Below are positions 15,260-22,703 of a stretch of DNA of 28,808 nt, in pieces. The DNA lies in IMG/VR virus record IMGVR_UViG_3300042569_000544, positions 1 to 28,808 of that record; one strand, written 5' to 3'. How positions within the stretch are numbered: position 1 is the stretch's first letter; each line of letters begins with the position of its first letter. The DNA is from a virus. Under the pieces are notes generated by a model. It was given only the letters and a program-made list of their open reading frames with translations. It ran no database searches and had not been told where the DNA came from. The translations under genes were made by a program, and so were the position numbers.

Positions 15260-17206
15260 CTACACTGTGCGACTTAAAATAACCTTAACTTGACCAGCAG
15301 TTACCGCAGTAGTATCAGCATCAGCAGCGCCTCCCGTAATAGCCAATCCTAGTCCAAGTGGGAAGCGGTATCCGCTAAATCCGGGCGTCAACTGTTCTTT
15401 ACCCGGAACGCCAGCAATCGCCGCCGGAACTACTACCATCATCGCAGGAACATCAGTACCAACCGTTGGAGCTGTTGCTTTATTGTAAAGCTTAACATAA
15501 GCCGCAACAGCTCCAGTATTTGTTGCGTAGAGTGCTTGTAACCCAGATGTTCCAGTTAAAACAAGTTGACCGTTAGTGCTTGCAGCAGAATTTATAATTA
15601 ATGGCGTAGCTGGAACAACTGGAGCCACTGCAATACCAGCAGCACCAACGGTTGCAGTTACTGTTCCTGAATCAACAACTACGCGCTGGGAATTACCAGA
15701 CCCAGTTTGGCTAACGCCGGCGACAATTACCTTATTTATGCCGGTTTGCTCAAGGGAAAATTTACCAACAGTAAAACGAGTGGTAGATGCTGGAGCAGTG
15801 ACGCCATTAAAAACTTGAATAAATAAATAAAGCGGCGTATTTGCATCAACCAACGATTCCATACGCGAAGCGCGAGATGAAAACTGAAGGGAAGCAGCAG
15901 TTGCGGCGACGGAATCAGCTAAGTAGGATGAAGTGGTATCTCCCGAAAACTGAATTACATTTCCTGGGCTTGCGTCGGTAAAAACAGATGCAATCGTGGC
16001 GCCCGAGGCCCAGCCTTTGCGCTGGGAATCATACCAAATCAAAGTGGCACTTGTGCCGTTTTTAACAGCGGAAATCGCATTCCACCCAAACACCGTAACC
16101 GTGCCAGATGCACTTGGAGTCCAAGCCTTGGCACTCATGGTTAAAGTGAGCGTGCCTGTTGTTGCGCCAGCATTTAAACATGTAAAAGTCGTAACGCCTC
16201 CCGTTGCCTGAGTAAGTAGCGTAACGGAACCGTTGACAATGGCGGTTACGTCGGAAGATGCAGATACCGTTGCGGTTTCACCAATTGAAAAAAGCGGGTT
16301 TCCGCCAAGAAAGGAAACTGTCGCAGTTGTGGTTGCGCGAGTCCATGTTGCTGCAAATACAGGAGAAAACGTAATTACATTGCCGGAAACTTCGACAATT
16401 GCATAGCGTCCGGGCACAATGATAGCAGCGCCTTGGCCTCCTCCTAGATAGCACGATTGGCCAATATTGACAGATGTAAAACCATGTCCACTTGGCAAAG
16501 TTACGGAAATAAGTAGGCCGGTAACGTCAGTAGTAAACGAAACGTTAGAGCCAATTAAATCAGCTAAATAAATGCCAAAATGTTGATTAACTATTCTTTG
16601 ACTAAGGGTTGCTCTAATCCTAGCAATGTGTCCACCCTTGATTGAGTCAACCGAGCGCATTAAGAACTCTGAATTTGCTGTTGTCCCAGTATCGACACTT
16701 AAATTTCCATAGGATTGAGCAACAGTTATGCCGCTGCCAGTTGCCCCAATTTGAATGGCTTCATCAGCAGTCAAACCAGATCCTGTCTTGCTAAAAGAAC
16801 AATCAATAATTTTAGCGTCTGCGTTATAGATTCGCTGAGTGGTATTCGTTGTCTCACCAGAACCAAGCTGTGGTCCTCCGGTTATAAGCTTATTACTAAT
16901 TTCTGAAAGATTAGTATTTGCAGTTTCCTGATTAGACGCATTTGCGCTTTCGATGCCATCATCGTATATGATGGTTAACTCATCCGCGTTATTGTGCCCA
17001 GTTGTTGAACAAGCCAATGTTAAAATTGGACTTGCATAAGTCCCAGTAAACAGGGAACCTGCTTGCGGTTGAAAGTAAATTACGCCGCGAGTTACGTTTG
17101 TAACATGAAGAATGTGCGATGCGCTAGAAGGTATTGTTGTTGCAAAAGTAATTGTTTTTGCAGCAGCATTAAACGTAACGTTAGCAGGAGGTAAAAGTTG
17201 TTTCAT
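15260..17206 (-). CDS. Large tail fibre / virion structural protein
   Basis: The 648-aa product is Thr/Ser/Ala/Gly-rich and beta-structured. The N-terminus (VTFNAAAKTITFATTIP ... HVTNVTRGVIYF ... ELTIIYDD) is a domain I recognise from other phage tail proteins. Middle domains look immunoglobulin-like (GETATVSASSDVTAIVNGSV). The C-terminus (LYNKATAPTVGTDVPAM ... GLALAITGGAADADTTAV) is also common in phage fibres. No enzymatic motif. It follows the collagen-like gene and is probably part of the same tail-fibre assembly. Confidence 0.75.
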   Translation of the reverse strand: MKQLLPPANVTFNAAAKTITFATTIPSSASHILHVTNVTRGVIYFQPQAGSLFTGTYASPILTLACSTTGHNNADELTIIYDDGIESANASNQETANTNLSEISNKLITGGPQLGSGETTNTTQRIYNADAKIIDCSFSKTGSGLTADEAIQIGATGSGITVAQSYGNLSVDTGTTANSEFLMRSVDSIKGGHIARIRATLSQRIVNQHFGIYLADLIGSNVSFTTDVTGLLISVTLPSGHGFTSVNIGQSCYLGGGQGAAIIVPGRYAIVEVSGNVITFSPVFAATWTRATTTATVSFLGGNPLFSIGETATVSASSDVTAIVNGSVTLLTQATGGVTTFTCLNAGATTGTLTLTMSAKAWTPSASGTVTVFGWNAISAVKNGTSATLIWYDSQRKGWASGATIASVFTDASPGNVIQFSGDTTSSYLADSVAATAASLQFSSRASRMESLVDANTPLYLFIQVFNGVTAPASTTRFTVGKFSLEQTGINKVIVAGVSQTGSGNSQRVVVDSGTVTATVGAAGIAVAPVVPATPLIINSAASTNGQLVLTGTSGLQALYATNTGAVAAYVKLYNKATAPTVGTDVPAMMVVVPAAIAGVPGKEQLTPGFSGYRFPLGLGLAITGGAADADTTAVTAGQVKVILSRTV

Positions 17207-17213
17207 TTTAAAA

Positions 17214-17513
17214 TTAACCTAACGCAATTGCCAGTCCAGCAGCTAATCCAATAGAGCAATAAACCGTTGGCGTTGTCCATTGTGTGTTATAATCAGTTCC
17301 ATCTATTTTAGATAAAACTTGATTTGTTGACCCGCCAATTGGAACGCCTACACCTGTTGCTCCAGTAGGACCGGTTGCTCCAGCAGGACCGGTTGCGCCC
17401 GCTGGTCCGGTAGGTTTAATAACGGAAACAGTGACATATTCCGTAGTAGTGTTAACGCTAACAGTTACGTCATCCGTATTAAGATTGTTGGAAACTGTTA
17501 CTATGTCACTCAT
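17214..17513 (-). CDS. Small collagen-like fibre protein
   Basis: The 99-aa product has a beta-rich N-terminus (SDIVTVSNNLNTDDVTVSVN), then a run of Gly-X-Y triplets (about GPTGPAGATGPAGATGPTGATG), then a short C-terminal module ending in a hydrophobic tail (IGLAAGLAIALG). Collagen-like triplets form trimeric stalks in phage fibres. The gene lies between a small structural gene and the large fibre gene. The trimer stalk role is inferred from the repeat. Confidence 0.75.
   Translation of the reverse strand: MSDIVTVSNNLNTDDVTVSVNTTTEYVTVSVIKPTGPAGATGPAGATGPTGATGVGVPIGGSTNQVLSKIDGTDYNTQWTTPTVYCSIGLAAGLAIALG
17355..17408 (-). repeat. Three tandem 18-bp units coding Gly-X-Y triplets
   Basis: Units at 17355-17372, 17373-17390 and 17391-17408 are near copies. 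The first two are TGTTGCTCCAGTAGGACC and GGTTGCTCCAGCAGGACC; the third is more diverged. They encode GPAGAT or GPTGAT blocks of the collagen-like stalk. Such arrays can change copy number by slippage and so change stalk length. Confidence 0.8.
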
Positions 17514-17519
17514 AATTAA

Positions 17520-17846
17520 TCACGCCTCTTGTTCGCTACGCAGCATTGCAAACTTGCCCTTAATCCATGTTTTAGATATGTTACTAACAACGCAGCGAAT
17601 ATCCCACGTATAGTTTTGTTTAGACCAATCAGAAGTAACTGTGTCAGCTATTGCTGGTCTTGTTACTACGCCGCTTGCAATCGTGCAGGAAACAGGCCCA
17701 TAAACAGTTGTAGCGCCGTTTTTAACACCAAATGTTGCAGAGCTAATAGTGGGTGCCACACCGTCAACAAGAATAGAGAAATTCTCTGCTTCAATCGTGT
17801 CGCCACGAACTACTTGCTGCGATGGAAACTCACCTTGAATTGCCAT
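17520..17846 (-). CDS. Small beta-rich virion protein
   Basis: The 108-aa product (AIQGEFPSQQVVRGDTIEAENFSILVDGVAPTISSATFGVKNG) has the alternating pattern of an immunoglobulin-like fold, and ends in a charged tail. It lies among fibre genes in the same direction, 6 bp from the collagen-like gene. Probably a fibre or tail component; no family named. No Shine-Dalgarno. Confidence 0.6.
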   Translation of the reverse strand: MAIQGEFPSQQVVRGDTIEAENFSILVDGVAPTISSATFGVKNGATTVYGPVSCTIASGVVTRPAIADTVTSDWSKQNYTWDIRCVVSNISKTWIKGKFAMLRSEQEA

Positions 17847-17848
17847 AA

Positions 17849-17983
17849 TTAGCAGCCCTTACGCTTGCTAGAATGATCTTTGCGACCTCCGCCATATTCC
17901 ATTTTGCGTTCGCGTTTACTTTCGCCGCGCTCGTGCTTCATTTCCTGTTTTTTAGACTTATACTGTTCGCCAGATTTGCTCAT
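17849..17983 (-). CDS. Very small, highly basic protein (44 aa)
   Basis: Translating the minus strand from the ATG at 17983 gives 44 residues. About half are Lys, Arg, Glu or Asp (MSKSGEQYKSKKQEMKHERG, ending SSKRKGC). It starts two bases after the stop of the 59-aa gene and stops two bases before the next start, so it fills the spacing of an operon gene precisely. It has no hydrophobic segment. It may bind nucleic acid or a partner protein. No family is recognised. Confidence 0.65.
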   Translation of the reverse strand: MSKSGEQYKSKKQEMKHERGESKRERKMEYGGGRKDHSSKRKGC

Positions 17984-17984
17984 A

Positions 17985-18164
17985 TTACTTGGATTGGTTT
18001 TTACGAATTCTATCAATTACTGCCATTACACACAAAGCTACACCTGCCCAAAAAGAAATTTCGCCAACAATTCCTTTCATTATTGGATACATTGATTGTG
18101 CCCATGCCCAAAATCCTGAAAAGCTTCCAATAAAGCTTATATTGTCATTTAAGTAATGTCTCAT
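17985..18164 (-). CDS. Small membrane protein (59 aa), possible lysis protein
   Basis: The minus strand from the ATG at 18164 gives 59 residues. A hydrophobic segment (IVGEISFWAGVALCVMAVID, about 33-52) is followed by a basic tail (RIRKNQSK). The N-terminal half (SFIGSFSGFWAWAQSMYPIM) is aromatic and could be a second, weaker membrane segment. The start ATG overlaps the previous stop (ATGA). Size, membrane segment and basic tail fit holin-type or holin-accessory proteins. This is inference from architecture and context. Confidence 0.65.
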   Translation of the reverse strand: MRHYLNDNISFIGSFSGFWAWAQSMYPIMKGIVGEISFWAGVALCVMAVIDRIRKNQSK

Positions 18165-18592
18165 TTTTTAGAGTAGCGACTGCCTAGCCACCAGAAAATA
18201 GCAGTAAATGCCGCAAATTGCATTTCAGCAATCATGCCAGCTTGAACTTCCTCTGGTGCTTTGAAATAGGCAAGAGAAAGCACCCCAAGCAGTGCCCACG
18301 TAAGGCCCGGCCTGGTAAAAGCCCGTAAAGCCTCTACAATGCCCAGTAGCGAGGCCACCCAATTGGCGGCTCCATCAGGAATAGGTATAGCTTCATTAGT
18401 TTTTTGCGAAGCCGTAAAAGCATCCCACGCTGACTGTTTTTCAGCCGCAGCAACTTTGGCATTCATTAGCAGAATTTCAACTTCTGCATTTTTCTTTTTC
18501 TGCCACGTCTCAAAGAATCCTGTGCCTAAATGCAAAAGCGAACCTACTACGCCCCCTCCTGCTGCGTTAAATAGGATGTCGATAAGGCTCAT
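18161..18592 (-). CDS. Phage membrane protein, putative holin-type
   Basis: The 143-aa product has an amphipathic Gly-rich N-terminus (AAGGGVVGSLLHLGTGFF), a charged helix (QKKKNAEVEILLMNAKVAAAEKQ), and two C-terminal membrane segments (LTWALLGVLSLAYF and FAAFTAIFWWLGSRY). The I-V-E-A-L-R-A-F-T-R-P-G motif before the first, and the W-W-L-G-S-R ending, are typical of a widespread phage membrane protein family often found by lysis genes. It is a holin candidate. Stop and start overlaps with both neighbours point to translational coupling. Confidence 0.65.
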   Translation of the reverse strand: MSLIDILFNAAGGGVVGSLLHLGTGFFETWQKKKNAEVEILLMNAKVAAAEKQSAWDAFTASQKTNEAIPIPDGAANWVASLLGIVEALRAFTRPGLTWALLGVLSLAYFKAPEEVQAGMIAEMQFAAFTAIFWWLGSRYSKK

Positions 18593-19035
18593 TTTTTAAG
18601 CTTGTAAATCAAGGTTACTACTCCACGCAAGTTTTCCCTAGTTACCCTTCCCGAATCGTAAAAACCATTATAAGAACCTGAACTAATCCATCCATCTTTA
18701 TCCAGCGTATTTAATTCGTGAATGACGAATTCTCCTTTTTTATGGCTAAATACAACAACCATACCAGTCTCAAGCAGGTTAAAATCTTTAGTGCTATCCA
18801 ATAAAGCCCAAGCAACGATTTCCGTTGGTTTACCAGCGGGAATTAAAGGCTGCATTGAACCTGTGCCTTTTACGGCAACTACGTTTTTGTGTTCACGCAA
18901 AACTGAATCCACTTCAAATAAATTAATTTCAACAACTTTGGGATGGTTTTTCACCGCTTCAACTTGATTTAAATGAAATAATGTAACTGCAATTATTGCA
19001 AGCACAAGTAGCCCACAAATCAACATTTTAATCAC
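18589..19035 (-). CDS. Membrane-anchored S26/S24-like serine peptidase
   Basis: A GTG at 19035 (overlapping the previous stop) gives 148 aa. An ATG three codons later is equally plausible. Residues 4-22 are a hydrophobic anchor. V-K-G-T-G-S-M-Q-P-L at 55-64 places Ser60 in the S-M-x-P motif of signal peptidase I and LexA-type peptidases. Residues 91-96 (GMVVVF) and F-V-I-H-E-L around His106 resemble the following box of Ser-His type signal peptidases. The final beta strands (GVVTLIYKLKK) complete the small fold. It may process a phage or host envelope protein. The Lys-dyad of classical SPase I is not clear. Confidence 0.7.
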   Translation of the reverse strand: MIKMLICGLLVLAIIAVTLFHLNQVEAVKNHPKVVEINLFEVDSVLREHKNVVAVKGTGSMQPLIPAGKPTEIVAWALLDSTKDFNLLETGMVVVFSHKKGEFVIHELNTLDKDGWISSGSYNGFYDSGRVTRENLRGVVTLIYKLKK

Positions 19036-19496
19036 GAGTAAGAGGAAGCCAAAGCAAAAATATCATCTACTTGTTCCGAAGTTAGGCCAAGAGCAGATGC
19101 CATTGCACACAAAGTAGCATCATCGCGTTTAACTTCGCTTGCAAACTCCCATGCGTCTTTGGCGTCTTGCGGAGCAGAAACAAGTGCTGCTTCAACCATA
19201 TCTCTAAGGCCTGCTGCATTAAGAGCCCGGCGCAATTGAAGCGGAGTAACGGGTGATGGAGGAGGAATTGGCGGAATAAATGGAGTTGTCCACAAAACAG
19301 GAAGTTCGTCCTCTACGTTATCTTCGCTAGCTGTAGTTGGAGACACAAAGCCAATGGCCGCGCCATCGCGGAGAACCACGTAACTATTGCCGGAGATTCC
19401 AGTGACGGTAACAATAACTTCTGGTTCGGTAGATACCGTGACCGACATTGGCCAAGGAGAAAGTTCTGTGTTAGGCTGTTGGGTTAAATCGCTCAT
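19032..19496 (-). CDS. Tail-fibre-associated protein with chaperone-like C-terminal domain
   Basis: The ATG at 19496 overlaps the fibre stop (TAATG) and gives 154 aa (MSDLTQQPNTELSPWP). The C-terminal half (VTPLQLRRALNAAGLRDMVE ... KDAWEFASEVKRDDATLCAM ... GLTSEQVDDIFALAS) is a helical domain I recognise as recurring after phage fibre genes, where it is thought to aid fibre assembly. The first half is a beta-rich segment followed by a Pro-rich linker (PFIPPIPPPSP). Position directly after the fibre gene fits an assembly role. Confidence 0.7.
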   Translation of the reverse strand: MSDLTQQPNTELSPWPMSVTVSTEPEVIVTVTGISGNSYVVLRDGAAIGFVSPTTASEDNVEDELPVLWTTPFIPPIPPPSPVTPLQLRRALNAAGLRDMVEAALVSAPQDAKDAWEFASEVKRDDATLCAMASALGLTSEQVDDIFALASSYS

Positions 19497-20896
19497 TAAA
19501 TGTATTCCCACTGAATGGTGTGTTTAAGGGTTGCGGTTGTGCTGGAATTGCACCAAAGGTTTCCGGTGGGAGTAAATGGAGTGAGAAGCGTGATTTGGTT
19601 GCCTCCGGCGACAACGGCGGCAGAAGCGCGGTACTGTGCGCCCCCTGAAACGTTGCCGAGCGTGACGTTGGGCGTGCCGTTTGCGTTGATGACCCAGCTC
19701 GAAATGCGGGCATTGGTCGGGATGATGACTTGTGAGCCGCCAATCTGCTGATTGCCCGAGATGTTGGTGGTGAAGCGAATTGTGCCGCGCTGGGCGGGAT
19801 CTATGACCGAGACGCCCGTTGCTGGCAGGATGAGGTCGGCGTTGTTGCCTGACGTATCGCGCACCATGTACCCTGCGTTGCGCTGGCCGCTGTCCTGCTC
19901 GAACAGGGTGCCGAGGGGGATGATGGAGATGCCCGTAAACGCCGTAGATATTCCGCTTCCTGCGTGTTGAACTCGGAACTCCACCGATGTGGTGTCGGTG
20001 TTGGTCTGGTACTCAAATGAATAAGACCCAGCCGAAGTGGGGAGGCTGAATATCTGCTCATTTGCCCCATAGTTTGGATTAGATTCAAGTGCGCTGAGAC
20101 TGTAACCAGAAGCAATTCCAGCGTGGGTAACGCTAAAGCGATACCTCTTTGGCCTTCCGCCTATTACGGTAATAGTAGTGCCCACCGCGCCCGCTGTGGG
20201 GTTTGCCGTGAAGGTCTGAGCCGTCGCCGTGTTCAACGATTGAGTTGAATTTAATGCGGTCCATGCACTCGTATTCAGCGCCGTCATACTCCCACCACGT
20301 TGCTCCGGCAGGGTGACCAGACCGCGACCGATTAGGGCCGTGATCTCGGACTGGGTTAGGGCGTAGTTGGCGAAACCCGAACGGGTTAACGACCCAGATG
20401 ATAAAGCTGACCCATCGCCGCGAGCCATCAGCGTCGTAGATGCTGCGCTATACGAGTTTGTGTCAGCCTGTGCGGTGCCGTAAGCGGCCCCATTTACATA
20501 CCACTGCGCCATTCCAGCAGACCGGACGTAGGCGATGAATGTTTTTTCGGTAAGCGTGATTGTGCACGATACTCCACCGGATACATAGACTTTGTTTACG
20601 CCTAAAATAGTACCGACATAATATAACCCAAAAGCGTTAGTTGATCCAGAGATTAAATCCCCGTTGGTCGAACCAGGGTAAAATATGGCATACGCCGTAA
20701 AATCCCCCGTCCCCACAGCCGGAATACCACCGTTGCCAATCACCGCGCCCGCCGTGCCGTCGAACCGCAGACCCTCGCGCTCGATGAAGGCGGCTGTTTG
20801 CGCCAAATCCAATGCGTTAGCCGTAGCACTTGCCGTAGCCAAGTAATTACCTTGAAACGGAATACTGCAAAGTGTGTTTTCAAATATGCCGCTCAT
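19496..20896 (-). CDS. Lectin-like tail fibre / receptor-binding protein
   Basis: The 466-aa product has an N-terminal region (residues 1 to about 195) resembling a concanavalin/LamG jelly-roll (LRFDGTAGAVIGNGG, FTAYAIFYPG, TFIAYVRSAGMAQWYVNGAAYG, FANYALTQSEITALIGRG). Then come a linker and beta-rich C-terminal domains. Such proteins bind host glycans. Base composition varies sharply inside the gene: 40 of 60 bases are G/C at 19621-19680, and 20 of 60 at 20581-20640. This suggests domain exchange with other phages, as expected for a receptor-binding gene. Confidence 0.75.
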   Translation of the reverse strand: MSGIFENTLCSIPFQGNYLATASATANALDLAQTAAFIEREGLRFDGTAGAVIGNGGIPAVGTGDFTAYAIFYPGSTNGDLISGSTNAFGLYYVGTILGVNKVYVSGGVSCTITLTEKTFIAYVRSAGMAQWYVNGAAYGTAQADTNSYSAASTTLMARGDGSALSSGSLTRSGFANYALTQSEITALIGRGLVTLPEQRGGSMTALNTSAWTALNSTQSLNTATAQTFTANPTAGAVGTTITVIGGRPKRYRFSVTHAGIASGYSLSALESNPNYGANEQIFSLPTSAGSYSFEYQTNTDTTSVEFRVQHAGSGISTAFTGISIIPLGTLFEQDSGQRNAGYMVRDTSGNNADLILPATGVSVIDPAQRGTIRFTTNISGNQQIGGSQVIIPTNARISSWVINANGTPNVTLGNVSGGAQYRASAAVVAGGNQITLLTPFTPTGNLWCNSSTTATLKHTIQWEYI

Positions 20897-20901
20897 GGTT
20901 T

Positions 20902-21228
20902 TTAGACAGTAGTGTTGTGCTGCGAAAGAGTAAGAACACCATCTGTCGCACCTTCACGAATGGCCTTTAGCGCATTAGCAAAGCGGAACGGCCAAACACC
21001 ATTTGTGCCGTCTGGAATTTGGTGTCCATACGATGCCGTTGGCGTACTGCCATCAGTTGTTATACGCAGGTTTCCACCTGTTAGCGTAAACCACACATGG
21101 GTTGTGTTTGAATCCAATGCAGCAACAATAACATTGGCTGACGTGTTGGAAATTGTGACCGTGCGCATGGCAACATTGCCATTAGGAACTAGCTGCATTG
21201 GGCCGTTGACTATACGTGCGGAAGACAT
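20902..21228 (-). CDS. Small virion structural protein
   Basis: The 108-aa beta-rich product (VTISNTSANVIVAALDSNTTHVWFTLTGGNLRIT followed by D-G-S-T-P and P-D-G-T-N-G-V-W) matches a pattern I have seen in podovirus proteins near the head-tail joint or fibre base. It follows the adaptor gene and precedes the fibre gene. Likely a tail or head decoration piece. No enzymatic motif, no Shine-Dalgarno. Confidence 0.6.
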   Translation of the reverse strand: MSSARIVNGPMQLVPNGNVAMRTVTISNTSANVIVAALDSNTTHVWFTLTGGNLRITTDGSTPTASYGHQIPDGTNGVWPFRFANALKAIREGATDGVLTLSQHNTTV

Positions 21229-21243
21229 AATTTTTAAGCGCGA

Positions 21244-21852
21244 TTAGCGTGATTGACGAGACAGGTGTGTTGAAATGCGACGAACTGTGATATTGTTATT
21301 ACGCTGACTCTCTGCCTTCTGCAACTCAGAAGCCAAATAACCTTGCGCAACGGTTTCCTCTGCCATTGCCTTATCTAGTTGACCATCCATACGCAGGAAG
21401 TCGGCAAAGGTGGCGTGTGCTGCAAAATAGAAAAACTCCATTGGGACATCCGTGCGGCTAACGTCATACGGACCGTCCCAAACCTTTTTATAGGTGGCAA
21501 ATGCCGTAGTTGGAGAATTGTCCGTGGGATTAAGGATGTTAGCCCCAGCCTGATCTACATAAAACTCATACTCAACCGCACTAAGATTGAGGAAAGGCTG
21601 AGTGCGATGAATACGAAGAAAGTCTGCAATAGTGTCCAAACCCGTTTCCGTAAAAGGAATAGACTGCGAAACAAGTGTACGCTCTTCTCCAACAACCAAA
21701 TAGCGAGTCCAGCTTTGGCTTTGATTATATGCTTCATAAAGGCGGCGATTAGCCAGCGCAATAACCTTGCTGCTTTCAGCAGGAGTAAACGAATCGACGC
21801 CAGCTAACGCTTGCACCAAGTCGAATAGGTCTGTGAATAGCTTGTCTTGCAT
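21244..21852 (-). CDS. Head-tail adaptor (gp4 / tail tubular A-like)
   Basis: The 202-aa, mostly helical product has F-T-P-A-E-S-S-K-V-I-A-L-A-N-R-R-L-Y-E-A-Y, W-T-R-Y and later Y-D-V-S-R-T-D-V-P-M-E-F-F-Y-F-A-A-H-A. These patterns and the length fit the adaptor ring that joins portal and nozzle in short-tailed phages. Gene order after the capsid block agrees. Start ATG overlaps the previous stop (TAATG), within AATAAAGCCTAATG, identical to the nozzle-like gene start context. Confidence 0.75.
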   Translation of the reverse strand: MQDKLFTDLFDLVQALAGVDSFTPAESSKVIALANRRLYEAYNQSQSWTRYLVVGEERTLVSQSIPFTETGLDTIADFLRIHRTQPFLNLSAVEYEFYVDQAGANILNPTDNSPTTAFATYKKVWDGPYDVSRTDVPMEFFYFAAHATFADFLRMDGQLDKAMAEETVAQGYLASELQKAESQRNNNITVRRISTHLSRQSR

Positions 21853-22160
21853 TAGGCTTTATTAGGGGAAAGCTCAGGAAACTTACGGTTGAAATACTGC
21901 ATGAACTCCTCGCTGTGCAAAACCTGTGCGCCATACTTGGCTTGAAGGCGGAAGAACTCGCGTGCGGGAAATACACCAACGCACTTGCCTAAGCCGGGAA
22001 CCGTCTTGTGGTTCTTCATAGCAGCAGCATGACCACGCATCAAAATCTCGCGCTCTGCTTGCGTATCAAGCTCGTCCTTTAACGACTTACGGATTTCATC
22101 ATTGATAGCAGAATCAATTTGTTCATCAGTAAATTGCTCCGACTTCTGGATAATTTGCAT
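21852..22160 (-). CDS. Small hypothetical late protein beside a terminator
   Basis: The 102-aa product is helical and charged (EQIDSAINDEIRKSLKDELDTQ), with a compact C-terminus (GKCVGVFPAREFFRLQAKYGAQ). Its ATG follows directly after seven T of the terminator at 22161-22201, leaving no room for a ribosome site. Translation therefore depends on read-through RNA with the hairpin right upstream. It overlaps the adaptor gene by one base. Function unknown; a head-completion role is possible by position. Confidence 0.6.
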   Translation of the reverse strand: MQIIQKSEQFTDEQIDSAINDEIRKSLKDELDTQAEREILMRGHAAAMKNHKTVPGLGKCVGVFPAREFFRLQAKYGAQVLHSEEFMQYFNRKFPELSPNKA

Positions 22161-22201
22161 AAAAAAAGAGGGAGAAGACCCTTGTTAGAGCCTTCCCCCT
22201 C
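22161..22201 (-). terminator. Rho-independent terminator after the capsid genes
   Basis: On the minus strand GAGGGGGAAG (22201-22192) pairs with CTTCTCCCTC (22177-22168) over ten pairs including one G-U, with possible further pairing inside. It is followed at once by seven T (22167-22161). This is a strong leftward terminator 26 bp after the stop of the capsid accessory gene. It probably lowers expression of tail genes compared with capsid genes. Confidence 0.9.
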
Positions 22202-22226
22202 AAGTTACCACTTAGGTCAAACGCTA

Positions 22227-22682
22227 TTAGGCGAAGCGACCAAGGTTGATAACGCGGAAACCAATTACAATTTCACCAGCAGTGATGGATGCCAAGTTAG
22301 CATCAGTCACTTTGATAACAATGTCAGTGTTGGCCGAAACAGCCTTTGCTGGCTTAGAACCAGCAAGGGTCGTAGTTGTAGCAGCGGTCTGAGCAAGCAG
22401 CGTACCAGTGTTAAACACAGGAAGCATTGGGGTAAGCGCATCAACGTCAGTTGCGGCGAGAAGCTCAGTGGTAGCACCAGCAACACCAACCTCAACAGAC
22501 AGGGTGGACGAACCGACGATGTCCACGGTGTTAATAAGGCCAACGAGGTCGATAGCTGCACCAGCAGGAAGAGTAAGCAATTTCTTGTTAAGGCCAGTTC
22601 CAACGGCTTGCAGCTCGCGAAAATCTAGTTTAACAATATGCGTAAAATCGCCAATAGATTCATTAACAGTAAGGATAGGCAT
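22227..22682 (-). CDS. Putative capsid accessory/decoration protein
   Basis: The 151-aa product is beta-rich (GDFTHIVKLDFRELQA ... LLTLPAGAAIDLVGLINTVDIVGSSTLSVEVGVAGA), with the L-P-A-G-A pattern seen in small phage head proteins. It lies just after the major capsid gene and before a terminator, so it is likely made at high level together with capsid protein, fitting a decoration or stabilisation role. The start region contains two CCTAATAA-type sequences and no Shine-Dalgarno. Confidence 0.65.
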   Translation of the reverse strand: MPILTVNESIGDFTHIVKLDFRELQAVGTGLNKKLLTLPAGAAIDLVGLINTVDIVGSSTLSVEVGVAGATTELLAATDVDALTPMLPVFNTGTLLAQTAATTTTLAGSKPAKAVSANTDIVIKVTDANLASITAGEIVIGFRVINLGRFA

Positions 22683-22703
22683 ATTAGTGGTTATTAGGGG
22701 TTA

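Noticed and set aside
22119-22628. 169-codon plus-strand frame across the capsid accessory gene
   Set aside because: It reads antisense through the terminator and a well-supported gene. Composition is unlike the real proteins.
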